Below, piece after piece: positions 1-10,028 of a DNA stretch of 64,000 nucleotides. The notes beneath the pieces were generated by a model. It saw only the letters and a list, made by a program, of their open reading frames with translations. It did no database searches and had not been told where the DNA came from. The number at the start of each line of letters is the position of its first letter. Within the stretch, counting starts at the first letter, position 1. The position numbers were made by a program, and so were the translations under genes. Source of the stretch: Symbiodinium natans (taxonomy: Eukaryota > Sar > Dinophyceae > Suessiales > Symbiodiniaceae); contig CAJNDS010001990.1 of assembly GCA_905221605.1 (NCBI GenBank), positions 252,001-316,000 on the forward strand, in the 5' to 3' direction.

Positions 1-30
1 CATCAGTTTAGGCCTTCATGGGCGCCTCAG

Positions 31-99
31 GTGTCGAAGCGCAGCGAGGTGCTCACCGCAGCGCTGAGCGAGCTGGAAAGGCGCGGGGCAGAAAGCGAG
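31..99 (+). CDS. Exon-like island, unknown protein
   Basis: Open reading (VSKRSEVLTAALSELERR, continuing to about residue 23) that starts directly after a CCTCAG acceptor-like site and stays open until it meets a GGTTTAGGG array. Composition suggests an amphipathic helix. Third codon positions are mostly G or C, as in the convincing genes of this window. Family not recognised. It is probably an internal exon of a plus-strand gene whose next intron begins with telomere heptamers, but it may be a fragment. Confidence 0.35.
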
Positions 100-154
100 G
101 GTTTAGGGTTTGGGGTTTAGGGTTTAGGTGCTGTTTTTTATGGGGAGCAAATGA

Positions 155-267
155 CTGGCTGGTTCGTAGTATGGAATGAGGGAATGGTGTACCCTATGCC
201 CCCCCACATATACCCGAGAAGGGAGTCTGTAGGGTACCGCATTCCCCCATTCCCTACTAAGAGCCAG
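155..267. mobile_element. TIR element, family A copy 1
   Basis: About 35-bp imperfect terminal inverted repeats. The left end reads CTGGCTGGTTCGTAGT and the right end is the complement of CTGGCTCTTAGTAGGGAATG. Both arms carry a GGTACCCT-type core. No coding capacity. The same arms recur at 1394-1503 and 12646-12743. Confidence 0.75.
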
Positions 268-517
268 AGGGATGAACCTTGTAATTGGGGTCCTATACCC
301 TTTGCTACGAGTATTCCTTGTAGTAGGTATATGGACCATGAGCCCTTTTAAGGGCTCAAAGTAAGGGTTTCAGGTCTAGGTCGTGACGTCGACGTCGGCA
401 ACACCTGGAACAGCTACTACACATGTACCTCTTCGGGGTGTAGGGTTGTGGGGTTTAGGGTTTAGGGTTTCGGGTGGCCCTAATAAGGCTGGTTCAGGGT
501 TGTACCGGCCATATGTC

Positions 518-604
518 CTGGTTCTTGGTCAGAACCCTACATCATCCCTTACAGGGTAGGTACAGGGGGATATAGTCCCTCATTTGCTACTAAGGACCAC
601 CAAG
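518..604. mobile_element. TIR element, family A, degenerate copy
   Basis: Starts CTGGTTCTTGGTCAG and ends GCTACTAAGGACCACCAAG, matching the family A arms with several substitutions. The inner GGGTAGGTAC and TACATCATCCC segments are decayed relatives of the core. Confidence 0.5.
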
Positions 605-700
605 TGGGGTCTGGTTTGGCCAGTGGGGGCCTGCAAGGACTGTCACCGTCACTGGGAGTGACCCCATACCGGGCAGCACGGGCTCACATGATCCCTTCAA

Positions 701-876
701 ACCCTAAACCCGAAACCCTCAACCCTGAACCCTAAACCCTAAACCCTAAACCCTAAACCCTAAACCCTAAACCCTAAACCGCCCTAAACCCCAAACCCTA
801 AACCCTAAACCCTGAACCCTAAACCCTAAACCCTAAACCCTAAACCCGAAACCCTAAACCCTAAACCCTAAACCCT
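701..876. repeat. Interstitial telomere array, CCCTAAA strand
   Basis: About 24 tandem copies of CCCTAAA with a few variants (CCCGAAA, CCCTGAA, CCCCAAA). It ends two bases before the exon-like reading at 878, so in plus orientation it would be the 3' part of an intron. Confidence 0.9.
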
Positions 877-877
877 T

Positions 878-985
878 GACTTCATCCAAACGCTGAAGGC
901 CCATGTCCAACTTCATGGGCTGAGCCGCAGAAGCTGGACCGAGGCCGTGCAGGCCTCAGAACGCCTTTGGGGTCTATGGGGCTTG
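878..985 (+). CDS. Exon-like island, unknown protein
   Basis: 36-codon open reading beginning DFIQTLKAHVQLHGLSRRSW and containing TEAVQASERLWGL. It sits between a CCCTAAA array (left) and a TTTAGGG array (right), the arrangement seen around verified exons. A stop follows at 986-988, so the true donor may lie earlier, for example within GTGCAGG. Family not recognised. Confidence 0.4.
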
Positions 986-1009
986 TAGGGAAGCTTAGAA
1001 GTACAGGCT

Positions 1010-1100
1010 AGGGTTTAGGGTTTAGGGTTTAGGGTTTAGGGTTTAGGGTTTAGGGTTTAGGGTTTAGGGTTTAGAATTTAGGGTTTAGGGTTTAGGGTTT
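1010..1100. repeat. Interstitial telomere array, TTTAGGG strand
   Basis: About 12 heptamers with one variant (TTTAGAA). It follows the exon-like island at 878-985. A second short TTTAGGG run with variants lies at 1229-1276. The stretch between holds no convincing gene. Confidence 0.9.
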
Positions 1101-1393
1101 CGGCGTATGAGTTCAGACCCTGAGGGTAGCATGGCCAGCGGACTGCTGTAGCTACGTCGGCCCCATGGGTACCCTGACAAAAGCCAGTGTTATCGGGGGT
1201 CTTGGGGCTTTATAGTAGGTAAGTATCGGTTTTAGGGTTTAGGGTTTAGGTTTCGGGGTTTAGGGTTTAGGGTCTAGGGCCAGGGTTATGCCCAGAAGCC
1301 CTAAAACCCAAATTCCATGAGGCTTGGAGTCATCCACTTCCTGCCTGGGAGTTGTGCTGACGACTGCACGTCAATTGCTTTCAGCTTATCCCC

Positions 1394-1503
1394 CTGGTTC
1401 TCAGTAGGGAATGGGGGGAATGAGGTACCCTACATAATCCCTTAAAGGTTTTAAAAGGGGGGATACAGGGTACCCCATTCCCTCATTCCCTACCAAGAAC
1501 CAG
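1394..1503. mobile_element. TIR element, family A copy 2 (best preserved)
   Basis: Nearly perfect arms of about 35 bp. Left: CTGGTTCTCAGTAGGGAATG continuing into GGTACCCT. Right: GGGTACCCCATTCC ending AAGAACCAG. The element is about 110 bp, non-coding, and lies directly against an exon-like reading that starts at about 1511. Confidence 0.8.
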
Positions 1504-1510
1504 CAAGTTA

Positions 1511-1650
1511 TGTTGCATCGCCACGCTTGCGCAGGAATTGTTTGGCCCGAAGTCCCATGCCGAAGATGGTCAGCTGGGTTTACGGCCCTAGGGTGTAGCC
1601 CGGTGCCTTTCAAGGGCAACATGATTTTGGAGAACCGCGCAGATTTCTGA
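1511..1650 (+). CDS. Exon-like readings next to a family A element
   Basis: Two neighbouring plus-strand readings look protein-like. One at 1511-1588 contains CIATLAQELFGPKSHAEDG. One at 1600-1647, in another frame, reads PVPFKGNMILENRADF and stops at 1648. They could be one exon with a frame change, two exons, or decayed sequence. No family recognised. Confidence 0.3.
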
Positions 1651-1752
1651 ACCCTAAGTCCTGCAAGGCACACTCTGAACTGCAGAACTTCCTGCGCACG
1701 CATGGGAGCCAATCGATTTCAGGATCAGAGCTTCGACTCTAGTGTCCCCCCG

Positions 1753-2840
1753 GTTAGGGTTTAGGCTTTAGGGTTTAGGGTTTAGACAAAGAGCAAAACA
1801 AACACATACAGCCCCAAAAAAGCCCTGAGCCTGAGAAACCCAAACCTCCAAAACCCCAAATTTCTACAAACCTAAAGCCTAATGCTGAAGCCCTCAAGCG
1901 CAGCGCACTAAAACCCTGAACACCGAAACTCGACAACCCCAAGTATCCTAACGAAGCCGAAAGCCCCCTCAAATCCTGAAAGCCTACTAGTCATATTCCC
2001 TTATGACCTTGTGGTACCTATATGCAAAATTAGGGCACCTTCTTCGGGGTCCTATTGCAAGGGAATCCTACTATTTGGGGGGCTCATTTTGGGGGTCCCT
2101 ATTTTTCGTAAACCCCCATATATTTATGCCATACATACCCCCCCCCCCCCCCCCAAACCCCCATTCTAATTATGAAGGCCCCTCGACTGCAACCCTTACT
2201 CCTGAAACATCCCCAAAGCCAACCAAAGCCCTAAACCGTCCCAAGTCCACAGCCCCGACCCTGAAACATCCGAAGACCCGAAGCCCTACACGCACCAAAA
2301 CCCTGTAACATCCTACAACCTGGGCGCCAACAACCCTAAGTTCTCATCCATCCATCAACCAGAAGCCCCCCCAAAATTCCAAAACCCCAAAAAACTACTA
2401 AACGCCTGAACCCTACAACCTAAACCTCCCAAACCCCTAAGCCCTTAAACCCGTAAACCCCTAAACCTTAAATCCCTCATCCCAAGACCCCAAAACCCTT
2501 AAACCCCAAAGCCCTAAACCCTAAACCCCAGAACCCCTAAACCCCCACGACCCTAACCCCTAACCCTAAACCCCTAATCCCCCAAAAGATTCGACCCCTA
2601 AACCCTAAACCCCAAAAACCCTAGACCCTTTAAGGGCACCCTAAGCCCTAAACCCTAAACCCTAAACCCTAAACCCTAAACCCTAGACCCTAAACCCTAG
2701 ACCCGAGACCCTAAACCCTAGACCCTAAACCCTAAACCCCAAAACCCTAGACCCTGTAAGGGCTTAGTAACCCTAAACCCTAAACCCTAAACCCTAAACC
2801 CCAAAACCCTAAACCCTAAACCCTTTAAGGGCTTACCAGG
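1753..2840. repeat. Degenerate C-rich telomere-derived tract
   Basis: After a short TTTAGGG run (1753-1785), the stretch is dominated by degenerate AACCC/CCCTAAA derivatives, becoming regular arrays at about 2505-2835. An F-family TIR element is embedded at 2028-2125, with a 16-C run just after it. No gene is supported. Long open frames here result from the repeat. Confidence 0.7.
2028..2125. mobile_element. TIR element, family F
   Basis: Left end AAAATTAGGGCACC; right end GGGGGTCCCTATTTTTCG running into TAAACCCCC. The middle has the family signature CCTACTATTTGGGG. Related copies lie at 44385-44471, 54775-54893 and 58363-58470. Confidence 0.55.
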
Positions 2841-2919
2841 GGGGCAGCCCCACGGTCCAGACTCGGAGCTGCACATGCCAGCCGAGAAAAAGGGTGCAGT
2901 GAGTCATTTTGTTGGGGGG

Positions 2920-3036
2920 GATTTAGGGTTTAGGGTTTTTAGGGTTTAGGGTTCAGGGTTCAGGGTTTAGGGTTTAGGGTTTAGGGTTTAGGGTTCAGGG
3001 TTTAGGGTTTAGGGTTTAGGGTTTAGGGTTTAGGGG
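2920..3036. repeat. Interstitial telomere array, TTTAGGG strand
   Basis: About 15 heptamers with a few TTCAGGG variants, between a unique stretch (2840-2915) and a G/T-rich tract. Confidence 0.85.
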
Positions 3037-3151
3037 GGGTGTGCGGTTTTTGTTAGTGGTTGCTTTGGTTTGGGTTGTTTTGGTTTGGCTCTGCTCTCGG
3101 GAGTTTTGGGGGTGGTTTCTGTGTTTGGGGGTGCTTCGGGCTTGTTTGGGC

Positions 3152-3306
3152 TTCAGCTAGGATAGTCATGGCGCGGTCGACAACACAGGTGGGAACGAAC
3201 ATCCTACCGTCACAACAACGCCACGCTGCGCCATTGCGTTCGTTTTGCAGCTTGCATGTTTGCCTGCGCGGCTTGACCTTTTCGGGGGGAAGGGTCTTTC
3301 GGGAAG
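3152..3306 (-). CDS. Exon-like island on the minus strand
   Basis: The minus strand stays open with protein-like composition (KVKPRRQTCKLQNERNGAAW then RCCDGRMFVPTCVVDRAM). The plus strand is also open but reads less like protein. It is flanked by TTTAGGG on its left only. Strand and reality are uncertain; no family recognised. Confidence 0.25.
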
Positions 3307-3454
3307 TCATAAAGATCTAGTACCCCCTTATTAATTGTTAACTAGCCCCTAGAGTACCGTTTCACAGCACCGACGGTTCGGGCATAGGGGTTCAGGGGCT
3401 CAGGGCTGTAGAGCCAGGAGACTTGAAGACAGGGTACTAGGACGCAGAGGGTAG

Positions 3455-3548
3455 GCCCTTATTCCCCTTTTTTTGGGGTTCAGGGTTCCCTAAACAGCCC
3501 CTTCAAAACGAAAAGGGCACCCTTTTTTATTCCTAGGTTACTCTTTGG
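3455..3548. mobile_element. TIR element, family G
   Basis: The signature GGCCCTTATTCCCCTTTTT, TTCAGGGTTCCCT, AAGGGCACCCTTTTTT and AGGTTACTC matches copies at 13986-14085, 37510-37620 and 47236-47338. Ends are less clear here. A B-family fragment (GGACCACATGAACCCTAAG) lies at 3722-3800. Confidence 0.5.
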
Positions 3549-3574
3549 GTTTAGGGTGTAAGGGAAACTTGCCC

Positions 3575-3635
3575 CCTAAACCCTAAACCCTAAACCCTAA
3601 ACCCTAAACCCTAAACCCTAAACCCTAAACCCTCG
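3575..3635. repeat. Interstitial telomere array, CCCTAAA strand
   Basis: About 8 perfect CCCTAAA heptamers. The following 3636-4060 is unique, with no convincing coding region apart from short open frames. Confidence 0.9.
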
Positions 3636-4069
3636 TTGCGCAACTTGCTACTTCGCGGCTGCCTCTGATGGGCTCAAGTTTCGTCTTCTCGTGCTTGCTT
3701 CGGCATCTTAGTTGCTGCCTTGTGGACCACATGAACCCTAAGACTGGATCTTATACCCTACGCGGCCATATTCCCCAGAAGGGTATGTGAACCCTAAACC
3801 CTTTCGGGTTTCGGCAAAGTCGTTTGTGCCGACTTGCGGGACTCGACTTTAATCATCTGCTTTGAAGCCCCGCAGAGTTTTTTGAACCCCCAGGGTGGCT
3901 ACATCTCCTATTCGTCCTACACATGGCCAGCACATGTTTGCAAACCTATATAATCTTTAATCTTTGAAGCTGAAATCTTCTTTCAGGCAGCGCCCCGCAG
4001 CATACCTGTCCTGCCTGAAACGCAGCATCAGCTTTCAAGTTTCTCATTGCTGCTGTGGACCTTTGGACG

Positions 4070-5356
4070 ATGGCAAAAACCCTAGACTGGAAGGTCGTGC
4101 AGAGAGCGCAGTCAAGTGCACAGTCCGAGGCAGTGCGGCGCGGGAGCCGCGGAGAAGGTTCCTCGCCCTTGATGACAGGCCTGGCACTCGCCCTGCTTCC
4201 ATGTGAGTTGTGTGTTGAAGAAAAGGCTGTGCAGGCATGCACCGTGGCAAGTGATTCCGCATCGATTGAGACGTGAAGCTTGCGGGTCTGGTCTCTTGAT
4301 GTCTCTTGCATCTATGGTAGTGTTTGCCATGGACTCGTCGCCCGAGATCACGTCCTGCAACAACAATGACAGGTTAGCGAGTGTGGTCCATAGTGACTTG
4401 GTGAAGAGCTTACGGGAATCGAATGATGCCACATTACACGCCCAAGAGGCCTGGATGCAGCTGGAGAGGCTGGCTACGCATGTACGTTTCGTAGGGAGTG
4501 TCGCCGACTTGCTCGACAGGGAGGGTTTGTTCGAAGCTTTCAAGGATTGCAAGCTCCTGACACGTGACCGACTGGTCTGGCAAGCAATGGGGTGGTTCCG
4601 TACTCCTTTGGACTTGCATCTCGCCACGGACCACTTGTCGGGACTGGTCAAGGAGGACAGCGCCCAGGCGTCACAGCTCCGAACCTCCTACTACAAGACT
4701 CAGTCTGACGTGTTGCTCACAATTTCGAGGACGACGACGCGCAGCTCGTCCTGTTCAACCTCGGTCGCTTGGTGGAGCTGGACATGTTCGACCGGTATAA
4801 CTCACCTCATTGGCGATGCGCTCTCCAGGGCACTGCCTGACGGCATGGCTGCGTGGTGCAGAGCCCGCAGGGCTCATTGAGTCTTTGGCAAGCTTGGGCC
4901 AGGACCTACCCCGACTTCCTGGCCCCAGTGAAGGATGCCATTCGCGCAAGCGCGCAGTCCAGCTTGCGTGCCATTCGACACTCAGTGACCGTGTGGTCCT
5001 TGCTCCATCGAGAAGCTCCGCCAAAGAAGTATTGGCTTCCGACGATGGCCGGCGGAAGTTTCGACGCTTAGACGTCATCGTGCGACGGGAGTCTTGCGCG
5101 CAAGAGTCTTGCGCACGGCCTTTGCCTTCCTCGGTGCGAACGGCTTTGCTGACGTCGGCCTTCTGGAGCAGACACTGAAAAGGCAGGGGGACGGAAGGAC
5201 GTGCTGAATCGCACCGTGGATGGCTGGGTCACCAAGCTGAGGACAACGCACTCGCGCACGCAGAAACACCTTCTTCAAGATCTCATCTGCTCGGAGAACG
5301 TGTGGTCTCGAAGCATGAGCCACAAGGGCTTCGGACCGGTCCGAACTGGGAGCTGA
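4070..5356 (+). pseudogene. Decayed protein-coding gene, family unknown
   Basis: A long stretch of protein-like sequence broken by shifts. From ATG 4070 one frame reads MAKTLDWKVVQRAQSSAQSE and stops at 4274. Another (about 4270-4715) reads LAQ-type helices such as HAQEAWMQLERLATHVRFVG and LLDREGLFEAFKDCKLL. The frame then switches near 4715 to NFEDDDAQLVLFNLGRLVEL, meets TGA at 4838, resumes with SLWQAWARTYPDFLAPVKDA, switches again after about 5045 (RTAFAFLGANGFADVGLLEQ) and near 5195 (DVLNRTVDGWVTKL), ending at TGA 5354-5356. At least three frame switches and one stop within unbroken coding-like sequence leave no room for introns, so a pseudogene is likelier than an intact gene. Base-call errors are the alternative. 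No telomere heptamers occur inside. Confidence 0.5.
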
Positions 5357-6213
5357 CGCAGAACGGCCATCCAAATCACGCGATCCCGCGGGAGCCGGGG
5401 CCGTGTGCTGTGGAAATCTGTTTCAGCTCTGCCGTGATGTGATGCTAAACTGACCTCCGATGGCATGGGAGGAACCTGCTAGTGAGCATAAGGCATACGA
5501 TGCGGCGTCAGCGACCTTCTTGAAGAGGTTCTGAAGTCTGGGCCCTTGGGTTGTATAGGGCACAATAGGGGGTCCATATTGCGGGGCCATGAAACTACCC
5601 GAAGATTCGCTAGTTTGTGCAAAGCGAAACGTAGCACTCGAAGCGTCTCGTGTTTGAATGTAAATAACAATGCTGAGGAGCCTGTGACTTGTCCCGCTCC
5701 CGCCCGTTTTTACCTCCGGGTAGTTTGTTGTTCCTTGCTTGCAGAAAAGGCAAGTCTGCACGGACAGTCGGGATTCTTGCGCATCCCCAAGAACAAACGA
5801 ACGTGTGCAGATGTAGTTGCAGAGCGAGGGCTGCGACGACTATGTGTCACAGTGATTGCGGGGCTGGGTGGGTATGTGTTATGTGTACATGACAAAACTA
5901 GAGACAAGTAAGTGCCGGAAAGGGGTTTTTGATGCCGCCCGTCATTCTCCGCGCAGTGCCTGTGGTGGACCGCAGGTTTAACAGGAAAAAGTAGGTTGGA
6001 CCTTGTCCTCACTGCCGCCAAGCTCAAGCTTCAAACCCCGCTCGGCGAATCGAGCTGCTTTGCAGGGGCAACAGTACAGCTGCTTCCAGCAGCAGAAGTT
6101 GCCGGCGACCACCATCACAGAGAAAAGCTGTGCTTTGTAACGACAAGACTGTCTGTGAAAAAGTGCTGGCGACAAAAGACATTGTGGCCCTAGAGCTTGA
6201 CAAAGGGCAAGAA
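5357..6213. other. Unique sequence without a recognised gene
   Basis: Short open frames occur on both strands but none has convincing protein character, splice context or a known motif. No telomere heptamers or TIR elements are evident. Confidence 0.5.
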
Positions 6214-6284
6214 ACACACAGACACACACACACACACACACACAGACATATATATATATATATGTATTATATATTATAACCTTT
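6214..6284. repeat. (CA)n-(TA)n microsatellite
   Basis: A run of about 14 CA dinucleotides passes into TATATATATATATGTATTAT. Compound dinucleotide repeat. Confidence 0.95.
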
Positions 6285-6644
6285 TTGATCGATTCTTATA
6301 TTTATTTGGGTATATTTATGTTCGCTGTCATCGAGCTTCACATTGTGAGTTGTGAGTACTGCGACTATACATCAGAATGGTGCGGGGGCCATCGCGCTAC
6401 TAGTCACCAGATGGACGGCATGGGCATTCGGAGTTCATGGTCTTTCTGGGACCTGATTTACCTGCAGTTTTAAGGGTTCTACCCTCTAAAGAGGGGGTGC
6501 TTACTTCTAGTCTGTAGGCAGATAGGGTCCCAGGTCAGGTATAGAGACGTTGCTTTTGCCATGCGGCCCTTCCCTTCCCAGCCTAGTTCAAAAGGTTGCG
6601 ACTGACAGTGGTTCAGTGGACTATCTTGAAATCATGGGGTTCTC

Positions 6645-6785
6645 AAGGGAGGGGGGTTCATGGGGGGTTAGGTACTTGGGAACCTTAGGGAAGCTTAGAG
6701 AGCCTTAGGGAGTGGGGAGTGGGAACCTTGGGTTACCCCACTTTACATACCCCACGTGAACCCCCCTCTCCCTTAAGAAGCCTAG
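6645..6785. mobile_element. TIR element, family J
   Basis: Left GGAGGGGGGTTCATGGGG with GGGAACCTTAGGGAAGC; right CCCCACGTGAACCCCCCTC ending CCCTTAAGAAGCC, the inverse of the left arm. Related sequences: 13340-13620, 51825-51905 and 52318-52412. The stretch 6285-6640 before it is unique, without a recognised gene. Confidence 0.6.
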
Positions 6786-6809
6786 AATGACACATGGGAC
6801 TTGACTTGG

Positions 6810-6888
6810 AAAACCCTAGACCCGAAACCCTAAACCCTAAACCCTAAACCTATAAACCCTAAACCCTAAACCCTAAACCCTAAACCCA
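6810..6888. repeat. Interstitial telomere array, CCCTAAA strand, abutting a start codon
   Basis: About 10 heptamers ending CCCTAAACCCACAAC, with the ATG of the membrane-protein gene 4 bases later at 6893. It therefore supplies the immediate upstream region of that gene, or the 3' part of an intron upstream of it. Confidence 0.9.
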
Positions 6889-6892
6889 CAAC

Positions 6893-9295
6893 ATGGGATG
6901 GCGTTTGTTTTGCGGTGCCCTGCTGGTCTGCCTGGGCGGCGCCTGCATTTCGCAAGTGGGCCGAGCGCCAAGTCCTTCGTTGCCTTATGAGGGCCTGGGA
7001 GCCATAGCTGGGCTCTTCCTTGGAGTTGTTCATGTTCCTGAAGATTCAGCCGGCAGATACTTCTCCAGCTTTTCCTTCGGATGCAGGGTGGCATTTTGCA
7101 GTGCTGTTGCCTTTCTTTCGGCATATGCGGCAGCCTATCCATGGTTGCTGATACCAAAGCTGGGACCTCTGGAACACCACAGGGTAATGGTCTTGCGCTG
7201 GCAGCAAGTGCTCGCTCTGGCCGCAATGTCCTCCATCTGGGTGTTTTGCATCCTCAAGAAGCACCCGCGTTCCGCCTACGCGCATGACGCAAAGTGGTGC
7301 ATGTTTGGGTACTGGCTCGTTACGCTTGCCTTCCAGGTCGCCGATGTCTGCTGGGCATTTGGCTTGAGCAGCGGCTTGCCCTCATGGACTGCATGTGGTT
7401 ATGCCATCGAGAGCGTTGTCATCGGTTGGATAGGCTACATCTTCCAGATCCGAATGACGGGAATCAGATCCCGCTCTACGGGCTCGTATCGACCAACCAT
7501 GTGCATGCTCCTGCTCGGCGGGGCCTTCTTTATCAATGCATTCAGCGACGCGTTGCTACGCGCAAAAGTACTGCCTCTTGAACTTGTGCTCATCCCGAAC
7601 GTGCTGTTCGTTGCCATGTGGTCCGTGTACACTGCTCTTGTGTGCATGAGCTTGGTGCGCAAACGGTCCTTGGCACTGCAAGAGGTCAGGCGAGTAAGAG
7701 GATTTGCCAGGCAGCAGGCCAGGTGGGCTGCTCGGATTCTTGGATTGGAGCTGTTGACGTGCGCAGTGGTGGGAGTGACAACTTGCTCCAAATGGCTTCC
7801 CGTAGTTGTTCTGCATTCTATGCAGTTGCTTTCACGCCCTCACAAGTTGGACATGAGCAATCAACTGTACCTTGCAGTGTTCTACTACTTTCCGTCTATA
7901 GCCAGCCGCTGTGACCGGGTCATCAATTCGCTGGGTTTGGCCATCCTTTCTGGGATTCTTTGGCAGGAGGCCCCTCCTCAAGGAGACGACGAAGAGTTTC
8001 GGAGAAGCGCAAGCGCGCGTGGCTTGGCGTCCATGGCAAAGCTGCTGAATAGCCGCGAGCAGGAAGTGTACCCTATATCCCCCTTGGGAATTATTTGTTG
8101 TTTTTTGTTTGTATTCAAACCCAAGAGGATCTTAAACATACTATTTTTGTTAAGGTTCTAAGGGGAGTAGAGGTACCAAGATGTCGTGGCGCAGTTGGGC
8201 CGCCGTGGCTTTCGCCTCAGCTCGCTCCTGAATTTCTGGGGCCAGCTGGTCGAAGAGGACAGACTGATGCCAGGTTTCGATCCGCAGCGCTCGTTGACAA
8301 ACGACGTGGTGCGTCAGGCCATCATCCCCCAGTCCCGCTTGGGGGAGGATGGGTATGCCTTGGCGACCCTCTGGTGCCCTGAAGGGTTACAGCCGCAAGT
8401 GATGGTGTCGCATAACTGGACCAATAGCTTCAGGAACTTGGTGGCTGCCATACTGGCAGATAGGCTGGGACACCGGGTTCACGGGGAGGTTGCTGAGCAG
8501 ATTTCCGTCGCCACGGGCGTCGCCCAAGTCCGTGCCCAGCTGGCTGACAAGCTGGACGCCACTTACTGGGTATGTGCCTTTTCCATCAACCAGCACGCGA
8601 GCATCTGTGCTGGATTCGGTCCAGAACCGCCGCAGAACAGCCCCGAGTGGAATTCCTGGCACGCGAAGACACTTGATTCCGTCACTGGCAGGGTCTTCCC
8701 CTTGTGCGGCTGCAGGGTCGAGAAGGTGTTTGAGAGCACGGATGGCAGGTGCGAGCTCAACAAGTTCGATGACATGATGGCGCATCTTGCTAACACGGCG
8801 ACAGACTTCAGGCAGCTAGTTGTTGTGGATGACCGGTTCGACCTGTTCTACCGTGCGTGGTGTGTCGCTGAGATCTTTGAGGCCAGCGCTCTCCGCATGC
8901 AGTCCAACATACAGGTTTCATCCCAACAAGTTGTGGACCTCAACTATGACAGACTCTCGCTCCTAGATGTCAGGCAATGTGCTGCCTCGTCCCCCAAGGA
9001 CAAGGACATGATCATGGCCAAGATTTTCGATGTGCACGCGTTTAATTTTAAGATGCAGGAGCTTGTTTTTGGCACCGAAGCCGGTTTGTTTGCGGAGTGG
9101 GTTGATGGCCGGGAGCGCTCCCGGCAGGTCGGCAGAATTCTACGCCGCTGCGCACTAGGCGCTGACAGTGCCGGAGGTCATCAGGCGGCCAGTTCCTGTC
9201 GGTGCTGCACCTGGCTGTTCAGGACAGCTAGCAGCAGCGACACAGAGGAGTCATCACAAGAATGGTCAGATTCTGCGTCAAGCTACAGCGGGTGA
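6893..9295 (+). CDS. Multi-pass membrane protein with cytosolic HET/TIR-reminiscent domain
   Basis: Two exons (6893-8067, 8173-9295) join in frame to encode 765 residues. ATG 6893 is the first in frame and opens a hydrophobic segment (MGWRLFCGALLVCLGGACIS). Residues about 1-350 hold roughly eight to ten hydrophobic spans, e.g. AFCSAVAFLSAYAAAYPWLL, LALAAMSSIWVFCIL and LIPNVLFVAMWSVYTALV. After a charged linker (GDDEEFRRS) comes a soluble domain with VSHNW (about 471-474), YWVCAFSINQH (523-533), CELNKFDDM (about 585) and RAWCVAEIF (619-627). The order SHxW / YWxCxFxxNQ / RxWCxxE is like the HET domain pattern (SYxWG / WxDxxCINQ / RxWxxQE), a TIR-related fold; I infer distant kinship, not function. 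The tail is Ser/Glu-rich. Similar proteins are expanded in dinoflagellates as far as I know. The 105-nt intron is described separately. Confidence 0.75.
8068..8172 (+). other. Introner-like intron with inverted-repeat ends
   Basis: GT-AG intron of 105 nt that restores the frame between the two coding halves. It begins GTACCCTATATCCCCCTTGG and ends CTAAGGGGAGTAGAG, and the next exon begins GTACC. The two ends are imperfect inverted repeats, GTACC is duplicated at both borders, and the start matches the core of family A intergenic elements (GTACCCTATGCCCCC at about 190). This is the direct sign that a TIR family here supplies introns. Confidence 0.7.
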
Positions 9296-9740
9296 GTCAA
9301 AAGAGCCGTCACACTGGCAGCCCTACGTCAACTGTGCGAGAGCTGAAAGCGGACTTGCAACCTGCCGGATTGCATGAATACGGTATATTGATATTTATTT
9401 CTATTTATATTATATGCATTGCCATACTGCTTATTTAGAATACTGACACATGGTTCTTTATTGCCACAGCCCTTTGGTGAGATAAGTTCCGCTTTTGCTC
9501 ATGAATTCCGAACGGAGCCATGACGCCTTCCACGTCTTTGAGGGTTTAGGACTTTGGGGATTCGGGTTTAGGATGTAGGGCTTAGGGTTTAGTCTTCGAG
9601 GGTTTAGGACTTTGGGGATTAGGGTTTAGGATTTCGGGCTTAGGGTTTAATTAGGGCTTCTGAGTATTTCCACAGTTCTAAAGTCTGACTGCAACTTAGT
9701 GTCCTACTCAGGCTAGACTTGGCTCTCAGCGTGAACCTTA
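9296..9740. other. 3' flank and degenerate telomere tract
   Basis: Unique A+T-richer sequence after the gene (9296-9535), then GGGTTTAGGACTTTGGGGAT-type degenerate heptamers (9540-9650). No gene seen. Confidence 0.5.
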
Positions 9741-9905
9741 GAACCTCCCCCCCCCCCCCCCAGAAAAATGACAAAAAACTATTCTTCCTCGTACGGGCAG
9801 TATAAGGATTATCATCATTCTCATGTTTTTTTTTTTTTTTGGGGGGGGGGGGGGGCGGGGTGGGGGGGTGGGGGGAGGGGGGCTCTTAAGCAAATGGTAG
9901 GAAAG
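9741..9905. mobile_element. TIR element, family C, with long homopolymer runs
   Basis: Starts in a C run followed by AAAAATGACAAAAAACTATTC and TTCCTCGTACGGGCAG. Ends with a T run, a G-rich tract and GGGGCTCTTAAGCAAATGG. Sister copies end GGTTCTTAAGCAAATAGTAG (54130-54225) or GGGCTCTTAAGCAAATAGCA (52950-53040); others lie at 11705-11800 and 59045-59148. The C run and G run pair as inverted repeats. Confidence 0.6.
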
Positions 9906-10028
9906 AGTAAGCTTTGCAGATTGACCCGAAATCCTCAACCCAGAGTTTCCGGCAGAAGCCCAAAGTCCTACATCCCAAATCCCACAATGGAGGTGAGGGG
10001 CTTGGGCCAGGGTTTGTATCAAGAGCAG

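Noticed and set aside
701-1100. A chromosome end or telomere cap
   Set aside because: Arrays are short, interstitial, in both orientations, and interleaved with unique sequence over the whole window; no terminal uniform array is seen.
2003-2308. Open frame with PPPPPPNP as a proline-rich protein
   Set aside because: The frame comes from a C run and degenerate CCCTAAA sequence; it has no other coding signal.
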